DNA from: Oxytricha trifallax
Lineage: Eukaryota > Ciliophora > Spirotrichea > Sporadotrichida > Oxytrichidae
Length of the DNA: 64,000 nucleotides
Assembly (NCBI GenBank): GCA_000711775.1
Contig: ARYC01000091.1
Span: forward strand, 61,402-125,401
Reading direction: 5' to 3'
Below the pieces are notes generated by a model. The model ran no database searches. It saw only the letters and a list, made by a program, of their open reading frames with translations, and had not been told where the DNA came from. The position numbers and the translations under genes are program-made. This document shows, in pieces, positions 55,189 through 64,000 of this stretch. Within the stretch, counting starts at the first letter, position 1; the number at the start of each line of letters is the position of its first letter.

Positions 55189-56492
55189 ATGAAAACAAAC
55201 ATAGATAGAACTCCAAATGGGACACAGATTTCTCAAATTGATCCCATGAAATTGAAACTCAAAAAAATAGCTGAGGACAGATTAAAAGCGCCCTCACCAG
55301 AACTAATTATTAGAAAAATGAAAGATAAGGTCAATTCAAAGTTATTGTTAATTTATTTATTTGACATTTTTAAATCATTATTATCATCAATTAATCGATA
55401 AATATTTATTTTATAAGTTACTGGAACATGCAAGTTCATTAAAATCCTTAAAGGGTACTATAATCCGATAAGACAATGAGCCCTCTTTTTAAGTGGACAT
55501 TAAGAAATTAGGTTTCTTGCAATAACAATAAAAGCAAAGACAATACTTCGAGAGTACAAATGCAAAGGGACTATTGAATATTCCCTACTACAGAAAAATC
55601 ATGAAAGTACCACTTGCTTAACTTAAAAATGAATTGGAAAGCTTATAGATTAACACGCCAGAGTAAACACAAACGAGAGAACACAATTAGTAAAACATTT
55701 ATCAAATTAAAAATGGTGCAAATGGATTTAGTTCAGAAATCATGAAGAATCCAATGCTCAATCAAAAGTTAACTATGAAATACTCAATAATTGAGACTAA
55801 TTTAAGAAAAAACGATAAAAGCTCAAGCTTCTTGCCATCTATAACCAGTCCTAATCATAATGCGTTTGTGGAGTAAGATCATAATATGAGCTAATTAAAA
55901 GCTTCAGTTACAATGGGTAGCTTGATCTTTAAATATTAAAAATTAATATTAGTACTTACCATTTTATCTGATGGTTAATATTAAATTATAAAATTAGATT
56001 AATTAAAAAATGCATACACTTTCCAAATAGCTAAAACATCTTAAAGCTTATTAGCAATTGCAAAATAAATACCTCAAAATAAACTCATAAATGAGATTAT
56101 TTTCATAAAGTACTTCTGAAATCAATGAATTAAAGAAAGACGCAAGTCTTTATGATTAGTAAAAGAAACTCTATGATAGTATTAAGGATCAATTAACTGA
56201 AGTTTGTATTTATAAAAAATAGATATTTTTGTAATGCTGAAAATTAATTGTATAAATTTAAGTTGAAATGCTTGATAAAGATTCAAAGCCAAAGAAGCCT
56301 ATATCAAAGCATATATCAGATGTCAAGAAAATTGACTTTATATTAGATGCTGATAGAACAGTAATGGATTTTTCAGGGGAAATTGCAGCTATGTAAAAAC
56401 ATGAATAAATTTTTACGAAACCAAGGCTCTCACAAATAGTTAATTCGATAAACTTATGGATTTAAACCAATCACTTATTTTTAAGATGTTGA
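55189..56492 (+). CDS. Hypothetical protein, coiled-coil-like (germline gene, 3 IESs)
   Basis: Start ATG 55189 (MKTNIDRTPNGTQISQ), stop TGA 56490-56492. Removing the three IESs leaves exactly 356 codons with no internal TGA, a good check on the model. Lys/Glu-rich helical stretches (PLAQLKNELESLQIN, YQQLQNKYLKINSQ, EINELKKDASLYDQQKKLYD) suggest coiled coil. The C-terminal part reads SDVKKIDFILDADRTVMDFS. No family recognised. The stop is 29 bp before the ATG of the TsaD-like gene, so the two might share one macronuclear chromosome. Confidence 0.75.
55339..55414 (+). other. IES, 76 bp, pointer AAGTTA
   Basis: The copies at 55339-55344 and 55415-55420 are phase-matched. Excision gives KDKVNSKLLEHASSLKS. 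Confidence 0.82.
55931..56024 (+). other. IES, 94 bp, pointer AAATA
   Basis: The copies at 55931-55935 and 56025-56029 are phase-matched. Excision gives GSLIFKQLKHLKAYQQLQ. Confidence 0.8.
56198..56263 (+). other. IES, 66 bp, pointer TGAA
   Basis: The copies at 56198-56201 and 56264-56267 are phase-matched. Excision gives SIKDQLTEMLDKDSKPKKP. Confidence 0.78.
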
Positions 56493-56521
56493 AATAAAAA
56501 TCAAGACAACAATTCAATTAT

Positions 56522-57359
56522 ATGTACAGTTTATATGTTCCAAAGTACAAGGTAAAATGTTTCAGTTCATATTTATACGGAGGAGAAGACGCTCAAAACA
56601 TAAATTAATACAACTACTCAATAAACTATAACACACTTTTCAATGATGAAAATAGATCACGAGACGAGGTAATCTTGGGCATAGAATCTTCGTTTGATAA
56701 TTCAGCAGCTTCACTGGTGAATAGTTTTGGTGAGGTAAAAGCTGAGAAGCAAATTGATATGTGGGATTAATGGGAAGAGCTTGATGGAATAGACCCCTAA
56801 GTTGCATCTGAGAGACATTCCATAAACTTACCATTAGCTATTTAGAGTGTTATGGATTAGTACAAGTTGACAAAAGGAGATAAAAGATTGAGAAGTATTG
56901 CTGTCACTGTAGGACCAGGTCAGGAGAAAAGTCTTAATGTTGGCATATAATTAGCTCAGGTAAGAATAAATTCATTTTGTCTTAGTGATTTAGAGATTTT
57001 GGGAAGAGAACTTGATGTACCTGTGATACCAGTCAACCACATAGAAGGACATGTCTTGGTAGGATTTTTATATTCTTGTTTATCTTAATTTGTAGACATC
57101 AAGATTTGCTTAAGAGAATGAACATTCTAATTAAAGTTTACCTTTGATTAAATTCCCATATGTGAGCGTGCTAGCAACAGGAAAGCACACTGAAATCGTA
57201 TTAAATAGAGGTGTAGGTTTACATACTATTCTTGGTATAACTATAGACATCGCAGTTGGTGATGTGCTAGATAAAGCTTCTAACTTGATAAGAAGGTTTT
57301 CTAGTGTTCTCAAGAATAAAGAGGATAGAAATAAGTTTATTCAAGAGCATAATATATGA
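56522..57359 (+). CDS. TsaD/Kae1/Qri7-family tRNA t6A synthesis protein, mitochondrial type, C-terminus missing
   Basis: The family makes the threonylcarbamoyl adenosine (t6A) modification on tRNAs reading ANN codons. Start ATG 56522 (MYSLYVPKYKVKCFSS), a short basic presequence fitting mitochondrial import as in Qri7/OSGEPL1. Motifs in order: ILGIESSFDNSAASLV, the GPGQEKSLNVGIQLA loop, the metal-binding pair VNHIEGH, FPYVSVLATGKHTE, and LGITIDIAVGDVLDKASNLI. An intron 57059-57095 (GTAGG to TGTAG) joins GHVL to TSRFAQ. After DKASNLI the frame leaves the family pattern and stops at TGA 57357-57359, so roughly the last third of the usual protein is absent. The remainder may be another MDS elsewhere, beyond the palindrome or scrambled. 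Confidence 0.8.
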
Positions 57360-57364
57360 TAAAT

Positions 57365-57935
57365 CAGGCATTATTTATTCAAGAAAATTATATTAACTTA
57401 TAATATCAGTATTTTCTTTATGAAAATAGTCTTGATTGAACGTAATATTACTTTTACTCTCGCCTGAATCTAATAATTTATTTAGGGTATAATAATATTA
57501 ATACTTGACAAATTAGTAATAATTGTAATTGTATTCTCTTAAATTTATTTTTGCTGTCTTCTTTAAATTAATATCTATCATTAAGCTATTTAGATTTTTC
57601 TTCACTCCCCTTATACTACTACCTTGCTACACTCCTATTTTAATCATGTGAATAAATAAATATATAATTCTATATAAAATAAGTGAAGTATAAGCATTCC
57701 TCTCTTAAGAAATAGTATCAATCGAGCATTACTGCTTATCCTCTCCATATAATTTTAATCCTCTTTGTTTATCAATTACTTTATCAATTTAACTGCGACT
57801 ACTGACTCCACTTAATCCAAAACCTAGATTCCCTCCAGTCCCTTCTATATTTTTCCTGATCTTAATTTGAAACATGTTTTTACTTAGGTGTTTGGCTTGA
57901 TGAGATAATTATTGCTGATTTTTCAATTTAGTCAT
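57365..57935 (-). CDS. Hypothetical protein, left-arm copy of palindrome gene 1
   Basis: Start at 57935 (MTKLKNQQQLSHQAKHLS), continuing NMFQIKIRKNIEGTGG and NLGFGLSGVSSRSQ, then LNKLLDSGESKSN. TGA-free for over 550 nt, with Gln codons TAA/TAG. The 3' end is unclear because the frame stays open into the antisense of the TsaD-like gene; 57365 is a nominal limit. The first 385 nt are duplicated exactly at 63616-64000. No family recognised. Confidence 0.55.
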
Positions 57936-57985
57936 AAATTTCAGGTAATCTTAAGTTTTTTAATCTTAATAGGGCAGCACTGATT

Positions 57986-58243
57986 ATGAAAGTGAAGTTT
58001 ATTAACTTTGAAGAAGCTGTTAACTTGTATTATATTTCTCAAATTTATCTGATTGATAAGAAGATCTCAAATTGGCTTAATTGTAATAAAATAAAACAAC
58101 ATTTTTATCATAAAAAACTTATAAATTGGGATTTACCGAATGACTAAGGTTGTCGTGCCCAGTTAAAGAACTATATTGACTCTTGTTATGCAATCCATTA
58201 TAGTAAGTATTTTAGTGACTGCTTGAATAGCCCAATTTCTTGA
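57986..58243 (+). CDS. Small hypothetical protein (85 aa), left-arm copy of palindrome gene 2
   Basis: ATG 57986 to TGA 58241-58243, 86 codons including one TAA read as Gln. It starts MKVKFINFEEAVNLYY and contains IDKKISNWLNCNKIKQHFYH. Codon use looks coding. It starts 50 bp from the divergent gene 1. A GTAATC to AATAG segment at 57944-57971 upstream could be an intron from an earlier exon. No domain recognised; the mirror copy is at 63308-63565. Confidence 0.5.
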
Positions 58244-59550
58244 ATTTTTATTGTGAAAGCTTTGTGTTTAATGAAGAATATTGTAACTTTTGCTTACTCT
58301 ATATTATATGATTATTCACTTAGCTGTTTAATGGTGCTGTTGTTTTTTAATTATTGCAGTTATTTTGGTTAAATTGATCATTTGTAATGTGTAAAAGTTT
58401 TGGCTTTAGAACTTTAAACGTTTGAATTGTTTGTTACTAGGGAGTTGCTTATTCATTTTTATTGTGTAAATGTGATTTAAAGAATAAAATAATTAATAAA
58501 TCTTATCATTTAGGTTTAGTTAGAATAGGTGGAAACATTTAAGAATGTGGGATGTATCATTCTCGTTATTGTTATTAAAAAATAAATAAAAAGAATTGAT
58601 GTATAAAAATTTAATAAATTGTATAATAAAAATTAAGAAAAATCATAAAAATAATATTTAAGTAAATATAATTTAATATGTGTAATAAGAAAAAATTTTA
58701 ATATAAATTACAATCATCAATCTAAGTATTGCTAAATAAAAATTAAAACAATAAATGCCAACTTTAAATAATTTACTTTTAAATATTTATTATGTATATA
58801 GTGAATATATATTTAAAAAATTTAATTCTATATTCATAAAAGCAATAATAGGGTCTTAATTAATAGTAGATTTTAATGCATTACAACAACTTATAAAAAA
58901 TAACTGAGAGTAATTTTACATTTCGCAAATTATATTTTAAATGGAAAAAAATAAATATAATATTTTTATTTTAAAGTTTATGTATTTTAAATTCATAGAA
59001 ATTCTTCAATTTCTTTAGATAGATTTAAGAATTAGAGCCTTTATATATAGTTTAATATGATATATTGTTCTTTGAAATTAAAACATTAATGATTTTTGAA
59101 TAAATTCTTAAAAAAAACAATCAAATTGAATAAGATTAATTAATTTGTTATTATTAAAATTATTAATTGTTAAAAATTGAATCAAGATAAAAAGATTTAT
59201 AGAACTTTATTATCCTTTTCCAAAAAGAAATTCATATTAACTTAAAGATGATTTTAAAGAAATTATTTTTTTAAAAATAACGGATATTTTAAAAACAAAA
59301 AAATTGAACTTAAAATGAATTTAATATGTATGCACATAAAAATTGACTTAATACATGTAATTTATTTCAATATATTGACAAAACTTCTTAAAAAAAGATC
59401 TATAATTTGATTATAAGAATAATTTATCTAATGAGCGAAAAACAAATTAATAAATCCAACCTAGAATAACTTCAAAATTAAATATTTATTTTTGTCTTCA
59501 TAATAATTTGAAGTTCATCAATATCGTAATAGGGATTTGCTGACCAGATC
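58244..59550. other. AT-rich part of left palindrome arm
   Basis: No coding segment recognised. The sequence is duplicated in inverse orientation at 62001-63307. Confidence 0.6.
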
Positions 59551-60756
59551 ATATTACGGTTATTGGCCCACGAAAACCTAGGATTGATAGTTGCAGAGAG
59601 CATAAGAGATATTTACTGTCGAGATAATGGCATCAGCATTTGCTTTATGGAAGTTTGGCATGTAATCTGAGGTCATTCATGGAAACTGCTTTATCTCGGC
59701 GGACACTTCCTAGAAATTGCTGAAATATGTTTTATAATGTTCCTCGACTCTACATTGCCCTAGTTCGAGTGATATTATTGGCAAGACCTCAAAATTATTT
59801 CAAGAGCTCACAATTGGTTGGTGCTCCAAAAGTCCACACTCAAGTTTCAATTTTGCTAAATGCACAGTCAAAAACACATGACCAGTTAGCAATGAAATAG
59901 TATTGGGGAGTTGCTCCCCATATCATATTACGGTTATTTGCCCACGAAAACCTAGGATTGATAGATGCAGAGAGCATAAGAGATATTTACTGTCGAGATA
60001 ATGGCATCAGCATTTGCTTAATGGAAGTTTGGCATGAAATCTGAGGTCATTCATGGAAACTGCTATATCTCAGCGGACACTTCCTAGAAATTGCTGAAAT
60101 ATGTTTTATAATGTTCCTCGACCCTACATTGCCCTAGTTCGAGTGATATTATTGGCAAGACCACAAAATTATTTCAAGAGCTCACAATTGGTTGGTGCTC
60201 CAAAAGTCCACACTCAAGTTTCAATTTTGCTAAATGCACAGTCAAAAACACATGACCAGTTAGCAATGAAATAGTATTGGGGAGTTGCTGCCCTTATCAT
60301 ATTACGGTTATTGGACCACGAAAACCTAGGATTGATAGTTGACAGAGAGCATAAGAAAAATTTACTGTCGAGATAATGGCATCAGCATTTGCTTAATGGA
60401 AGTTTGGCATGAAATCTGATGTCATTCATGGAAACTGCTATATCTCAGCGGACACTTCCTAGAAATTGCTGAAATATGTTTTATAATGTTCCTCGACCCT
60501 ACATTGCCCTAGTTCGAGTGATATTATTGGCAAGACCACAAAATTATTTCAAGAGCTCACAATTGGTTGGTGCTCCAAAAGTCCACACTCAAGTTTCAAT
60601 TTTGCTAAATGCACAGTCAAAAACACATGACCAGTTAGCAATGAAATAGTATTGGGGAGTTGCTCCCCTTATCATATTACGGTTATTTGCCCACGAAAAC
60701 CTAGGATTGAAAGATGCAGAGAGCATAAGAGATATTTACTGTCGAATAAAGCTCCA
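59551..60756 (+). repeat. 374-bp tandem repeat array, left arm (3.2 units)
   Basis: Units begin with ATATTACGGTTATT at 59551, 59925, 60299 and 60674, so the period is 374-375 bp; the fourth unit is cut short near the centre. Units are nearly identical and less AT-rich than the flanks. Frames are interrupted in both directions, so this is satellite-like, not coding. Confidence 0.92.
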
Positions 60757-60815
60757 TTTCCTGAATGGAAGATTGCATGAAAACTGACATCAAGCATGCA
60801 AATGCCTGATCTCGA

Positions 60816-62000
60816 AAGTAAATATCTCTTATGCTCTCTGCAACTATCAATCCCAGGTTTTCGTGGCCAAATAACCGTAATATGATAAGGGCAGCAACTC
60901 CCCAAAACTATTTCATTGCTAACTGGTCATGTGTTTTTGACTGTGCATTTAGCAAAAATGAAACTTGAGTGTGGACTTTTGGAGCACCAACCAATTGTGA
61001 GCTCTTGAAATAATTTTGAGGTCTTGCCAATAATATCACTCGAACTAGGGCAATGTAGGGTCGAGGAACATTATAAAACATATTTCAGCAATTTCTAGGA
61101 AGTGTCCGCTGAGATATAGCAGTTTCCATGAATGACATCAGATTTCATGAAACTTCCATAAAGCAAATGCTGATGCCATTATCTCGACAGTAAATATCTC
61201 TTATGCTCTCTGCAACTATCAATCCTAGGTTTTCGTGGGCGAATAACCGTAATATGTTATGGGCAGCAACTCCCCAATACTATTTCATTGCTAACTGGTC
61301 ATGTGTTTTTGACTGTGCATTTAGCAAAATTGAAACATGAGTGTGGACTTTTGGAGCACCAACCAATTGTGAGCTCTTGAAATAATTTTGAGGTCTTGCC
61401 AATAATATCACTCGAACTAGAGCAATGTAGAGTCGAGGATCATTATAAAACATATTTCAGCAATTTCTAGGAAGTGTCCGATGAGATATAGCAGTTACCA
61501 TGAATGACATCAGATTTCATGCCAAACTTCCATTAAGCAAATGCTGATGCCATTATCTCGACAGTAAATATCTCTTATGCTCTCTGCAACTATCAATCCT
61601 AGGTTTTCGTGGGCGAATAACCGTAATATGTTATGGGCAGCAACTCCCCAATACTATTTCATTGCTAACTGGTCATGTGTTTTTGACTGTGCATTTAGCA
61701 AAATTGAAACATGAGTGTGGACTTGAGCACCAACCAATTGTGAGCTCTTGAAATAATTTTGAGGTCTTGCCAATAATATCACTCGAACTAGGGCAATGTA
61801 GAGTCGAGGAACATTATAAAACAATTTTCAGCAATTTCTAGTAAGTGTCCGCTGAGATAAAGCAGTTTCCATGAATGACATCAGATTTCATGCCAAACTT
61901 CCATTAAGCAAATGCTGATGCCATTATCTCGACAGTAAATATCTCTTATGCTCTCTGCAACTATCAATCCTAGGTTTTCGTGGGCCAATAACCGTAATAT
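60816..62000 (-). repeat. 374-bp tandem repeat array, right arm (3.2 units, inverted)
   Basis: The same unit in opposite orientation, with ends of CCGTAATAT at 60883, 61255, 61629 and 62000 (spacings 372, 374, 371). It carries small indels and substitutions relative to the left array, for example a 6-bp loss near 61720. Confidence 0.92.
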
Positions 62001-63307
62001 GATCTGGTCAGCAAATCCCTATTACGATATTGATGAACTTCAAATTATTATGAAGACAAAAATAAATATTTAATTTTGAAGTTATTCTAGGTTGGATTTA
62101 TTAATTTGTTTTTCGCTCATTAGATAAATTATTCTTATAATCAAATTATAGATCTTTTTTTAAGAAGTTTTGTCAATATATTGAAATAAATTACATGTAT
62201 TAAGTCAATTTTTATGTGCATACATATTAAATTCATTTTAAGTTCAATTTTTTTGTTTTTAAAATATCCGTTATTTTTAAAAAAATAATTTCTTTAAAAT
62301 CATCTTTAAGTTAATATGAATTTCTTTTTGGAAAAGGATAATAAAGTTCTATAAATCTTTTTATCTTGATTCAATTTTTAACAATTAATAATTTTAATAA
62401 TAACAAATTAATTAATCTTATTCAATTTGATTGTTTTTTTTAAGAATTTATTCAAAAATCATTAATGTTTTAATTTCAAAGAACAATATATCATATTAAA
62501 CTATATATAAAGGCTCTAATTCTTAAATCTATCTAAAGAAATTGAAGAATTTCTATGAATTTAAAATACATAAACTTTAAAATAAAAATATTATATTTAT
62601 TTTTTTCCATTTAAAATATAATTTGCGAAATGTAAAATTACTCTCAGTTATTTTTTATAAGTTGTTGTAATGCATTAAAATCTACTATTAATTAAGACCC
62701 TATTATTGCTTTTATGAATATAGAATTAAATTTTTTAAATATATATTCACTATATACATAATAAATATTTAAAAGTAAATTATTTAAAGTTGGCATTTAT
62801 TGTTTTAATTTTTATTTAGCAATACTTAGATTGATGATTGTAATTTATATTAAAATTTTTTCTTATTACACATATTAAATTATATTTACTTAAATATTAT
62901 TTTTATGATTTTTCTTAATTTTTATTATACAATTTATTAAATTTTTATACATCAATTCTTTTTATTTATTTTTTAATAACAATAACGAGAATGATACATC
63001 CCACATTCTTAAATGTTTCCACCTATTCTAACTAAACCTAAATGATAAGATTTATTAATTATTTTATTCTTTAAATCACATTTACACAATAAAAATGAAT
63101 AAGCAACTCCCTAGTAACAAACAATTCAAACGTTTAAAGTTCTAAAGCCAAAACTTTTACACATTACAAATGATCAATTTAACCAAAATAACTGCAATAA
63201 TTAAAAAACAACAGCACCATTAAACAGCTAAGTGAATAATCATATAATATAGAGTAAGCAAAAGTTACAATATTCTTCATTAAACACAAAGCTTTCACAA
63301 TAAAAAT
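62001..63307. other. AT-rich part of right palindrome arm
   Basis: Inverted duplicate of 58244-59550. No coding segment recognised. Confidence 0.6.
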
Positions 63308-63565
63308 TCAAGAAATTGGGCTATTCAAGCAGTCACTAAAATACTTACTATAATGGATTGCATAACAAGAGTCAATATAGTTCTTTAACTGGGCACGACA
63401 ACCTTAGTCATTCGGTAAATCCCAATTTATAAGTTTTTTATGATAAAAATGTTGTTTTATTTTATTACAATTAAGCCAATTTGAGATCTTCTTATCAATC
63501 AGATAAATTTGAGAAATATAATACAAGTTAACAGCTTCTTCAAAGTTAATAAACTTCACTTTCAT
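63308..63565 (-). CDS. Small hypothetical protein (85 aa), right-arm copy of palindrome gene 2
   Basis: Exact mirror of the ORF at 57986-58243 (start at 63565, TGA at 63308-63310). Same open frame and same absence of recognised domains. Confidence 0.5.
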
Positions 63566-63615
63566 AATCAGTGCTGCCCTATTAAGATTAAAAAACTTAA
63601 GATTACCTGAAATTT

Positions 63616-64000
63616 ATGACTAAATTGAAAAATCAGCAATAATTATCTCATCAAGCCAAACACCTAAGTAAAAACATGTTTCAAATTAAGATCAGGAAAA
63701 ATATAGAAGGGACTGGAGGGAATCTAGGTTTTGGATTAAGTGGAGTCAGTAGTCGCAGTTAAATTGATAAAGTAATTGATAAACAAAGAGGATTAAAATT
63801 ATATGGAGAGGATAAGCAGTAATGCTCGATTGATACTATTTCTTAAGAGAGGAATGCTTATACTTCACTTATTTTATATAGAATTATATATTTATTTATT
63901 CACATGATTAAAATAGGAGTGTAGCAAGGTAGTAGTATAAGGGGAGTGAAGAAAAATCTAAATAGCTTAATGATAGATATTAATTTAAAGAAGACAGCAA
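63616..64000 (+). CDS. Hypothetical protein, right-arm copy of palindrome gene 1 (cut by window end)
   Basis: Mirror of the gene starting at 57935. ATG 63616 (MTKLKNQQQ), open without TGA to the window end. Whether this copy has the same 3' part as the left one cannot be seen. Confidence 0.5.

Larger units (their letters stand above)
57551..64000. repeat. Giant palindrome, arms about 3.2 kb (right end beyond window)
   Basis: Outer arms pair with constant sum 121551: 57551 pairs with 64000, ATG 57986 with 63565, and 59551 with 62000. No indel was noticed over the outer 2 kb. The centre (about 60757-60815) is a short non-palindromic spacer. Each arm holds a divergent gene pair and a 374-bp tandem array. 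The left arm may extend further left, since its partner would be outside the window. It could be a real inverted duplication or a foldback assembly artefact; small differences between the arrays argue that the halves are not a single read copied twice. Confidence 0.9.

Noticed and set aside
56941-57000. An intron after the GIQLAQ stretch (GTAAGAATAAAT to CTTAG)
   Set aside because: The sequence reads through in frame as VRINSFCLSDLEILGREL, which matches the helix expected between the GPG loop and HIEGH, while splicing would put a TGA in frame.
60672-60905. A 77-aa minus ORF at the palindrome centre
   Set aside because: It spans repeat unit ends and the central spacer and is not open in the other units.
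59551-62000. CRISPR-like array
   Set aside because: Units are 374 bp, contiguous and without spacers, and the organism is a ciliate; this is satellite-type tandem repetition.

Overview
The window is germline (micronuclear) DNA of a spirotrich ciliate, most likely Oxytricha/Sterkiella or a close stichotrich. Four observations support this. Reading frames stay open only if TAA and TAG encode Gln and TGA is the sole stop. The DNA is very AT-rich. Coding sequence is broken into macronuclear-destined segments (MDSs) separated by internal eliminated sequences (IESs) flanked by short direct-repeat pointers. Several telomere-bearing-element (TBE) transposons end in C4A4-type telomeric repeats and carry the TBE gene trio: a DDE transposase, a 22-kDa-type ORF, and a zinc-finger/protein-kinase ORF. 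All assignments come from reading the sequence by eye; no database search was run.

Layout. 1-1317: tail of a truncated TBE, followed by a foldback element. 3374-7489: complete TBE with a 3-bp target duplication (ATT). About 7.7-28.7 kb: one hybrid histidine kinase/response-regulator gene, scattered in order over some 21 kb and interrupted by small IESs, at least three foldback elements, a solo TBE end, a 1.7-kb deleted TBE (20086-21796) and a 4.9-kb TBE (23722-28576). Both of the latter TBEs sit inside coding sequence, and precise loss at the AAT target duplication restores the frame. 28.9-32.1 kb: AT-rich with no gene seen, but with a 23-bp pure telomeric tract. 32.1-35.8 kb: TPR protein gene. 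36.8-47.0 kb: large ankyrin-repeat/EF-hand-like protein gene with 21 resolved IESs. 46.85-48.26 kb: two tandem copies of an unusual repeat, one much more GC-rich than its surroundings. 48.4-55.1 kb: Gln/Asn-rich protein gene. 55.2-56.5 kb: small coiled-coil-like gene; its length after removing three IESs is exactly 356 codons. 56.5-57.4 kb: mitochondrial-type TsaD/Qri7 (OSGEPL1-like) gene lacking its C-terminal part. 57.55-64.0 kb: a giant palindrome whose arms carry a divergent gene pair and whose centre is two opposed arrays of a 374-bp tandem repeat.

How the parts relate. The cellular genes are independent loci that happen to be neighbours in the germline. IESs, TBEs and foldbacks are expected to be removed during macronuclear development. 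All the foldbacks found lie inside IESs, TBEs or gene-free DNA, never in a segment that must be kept. The TBE genes themselves are mostly decayed (premature TGA, frameshifts, and one lost catalytic Glu). No bacterial-style promoters, ribosome sites, terminators, tRNA or rRNA genes were recognised.
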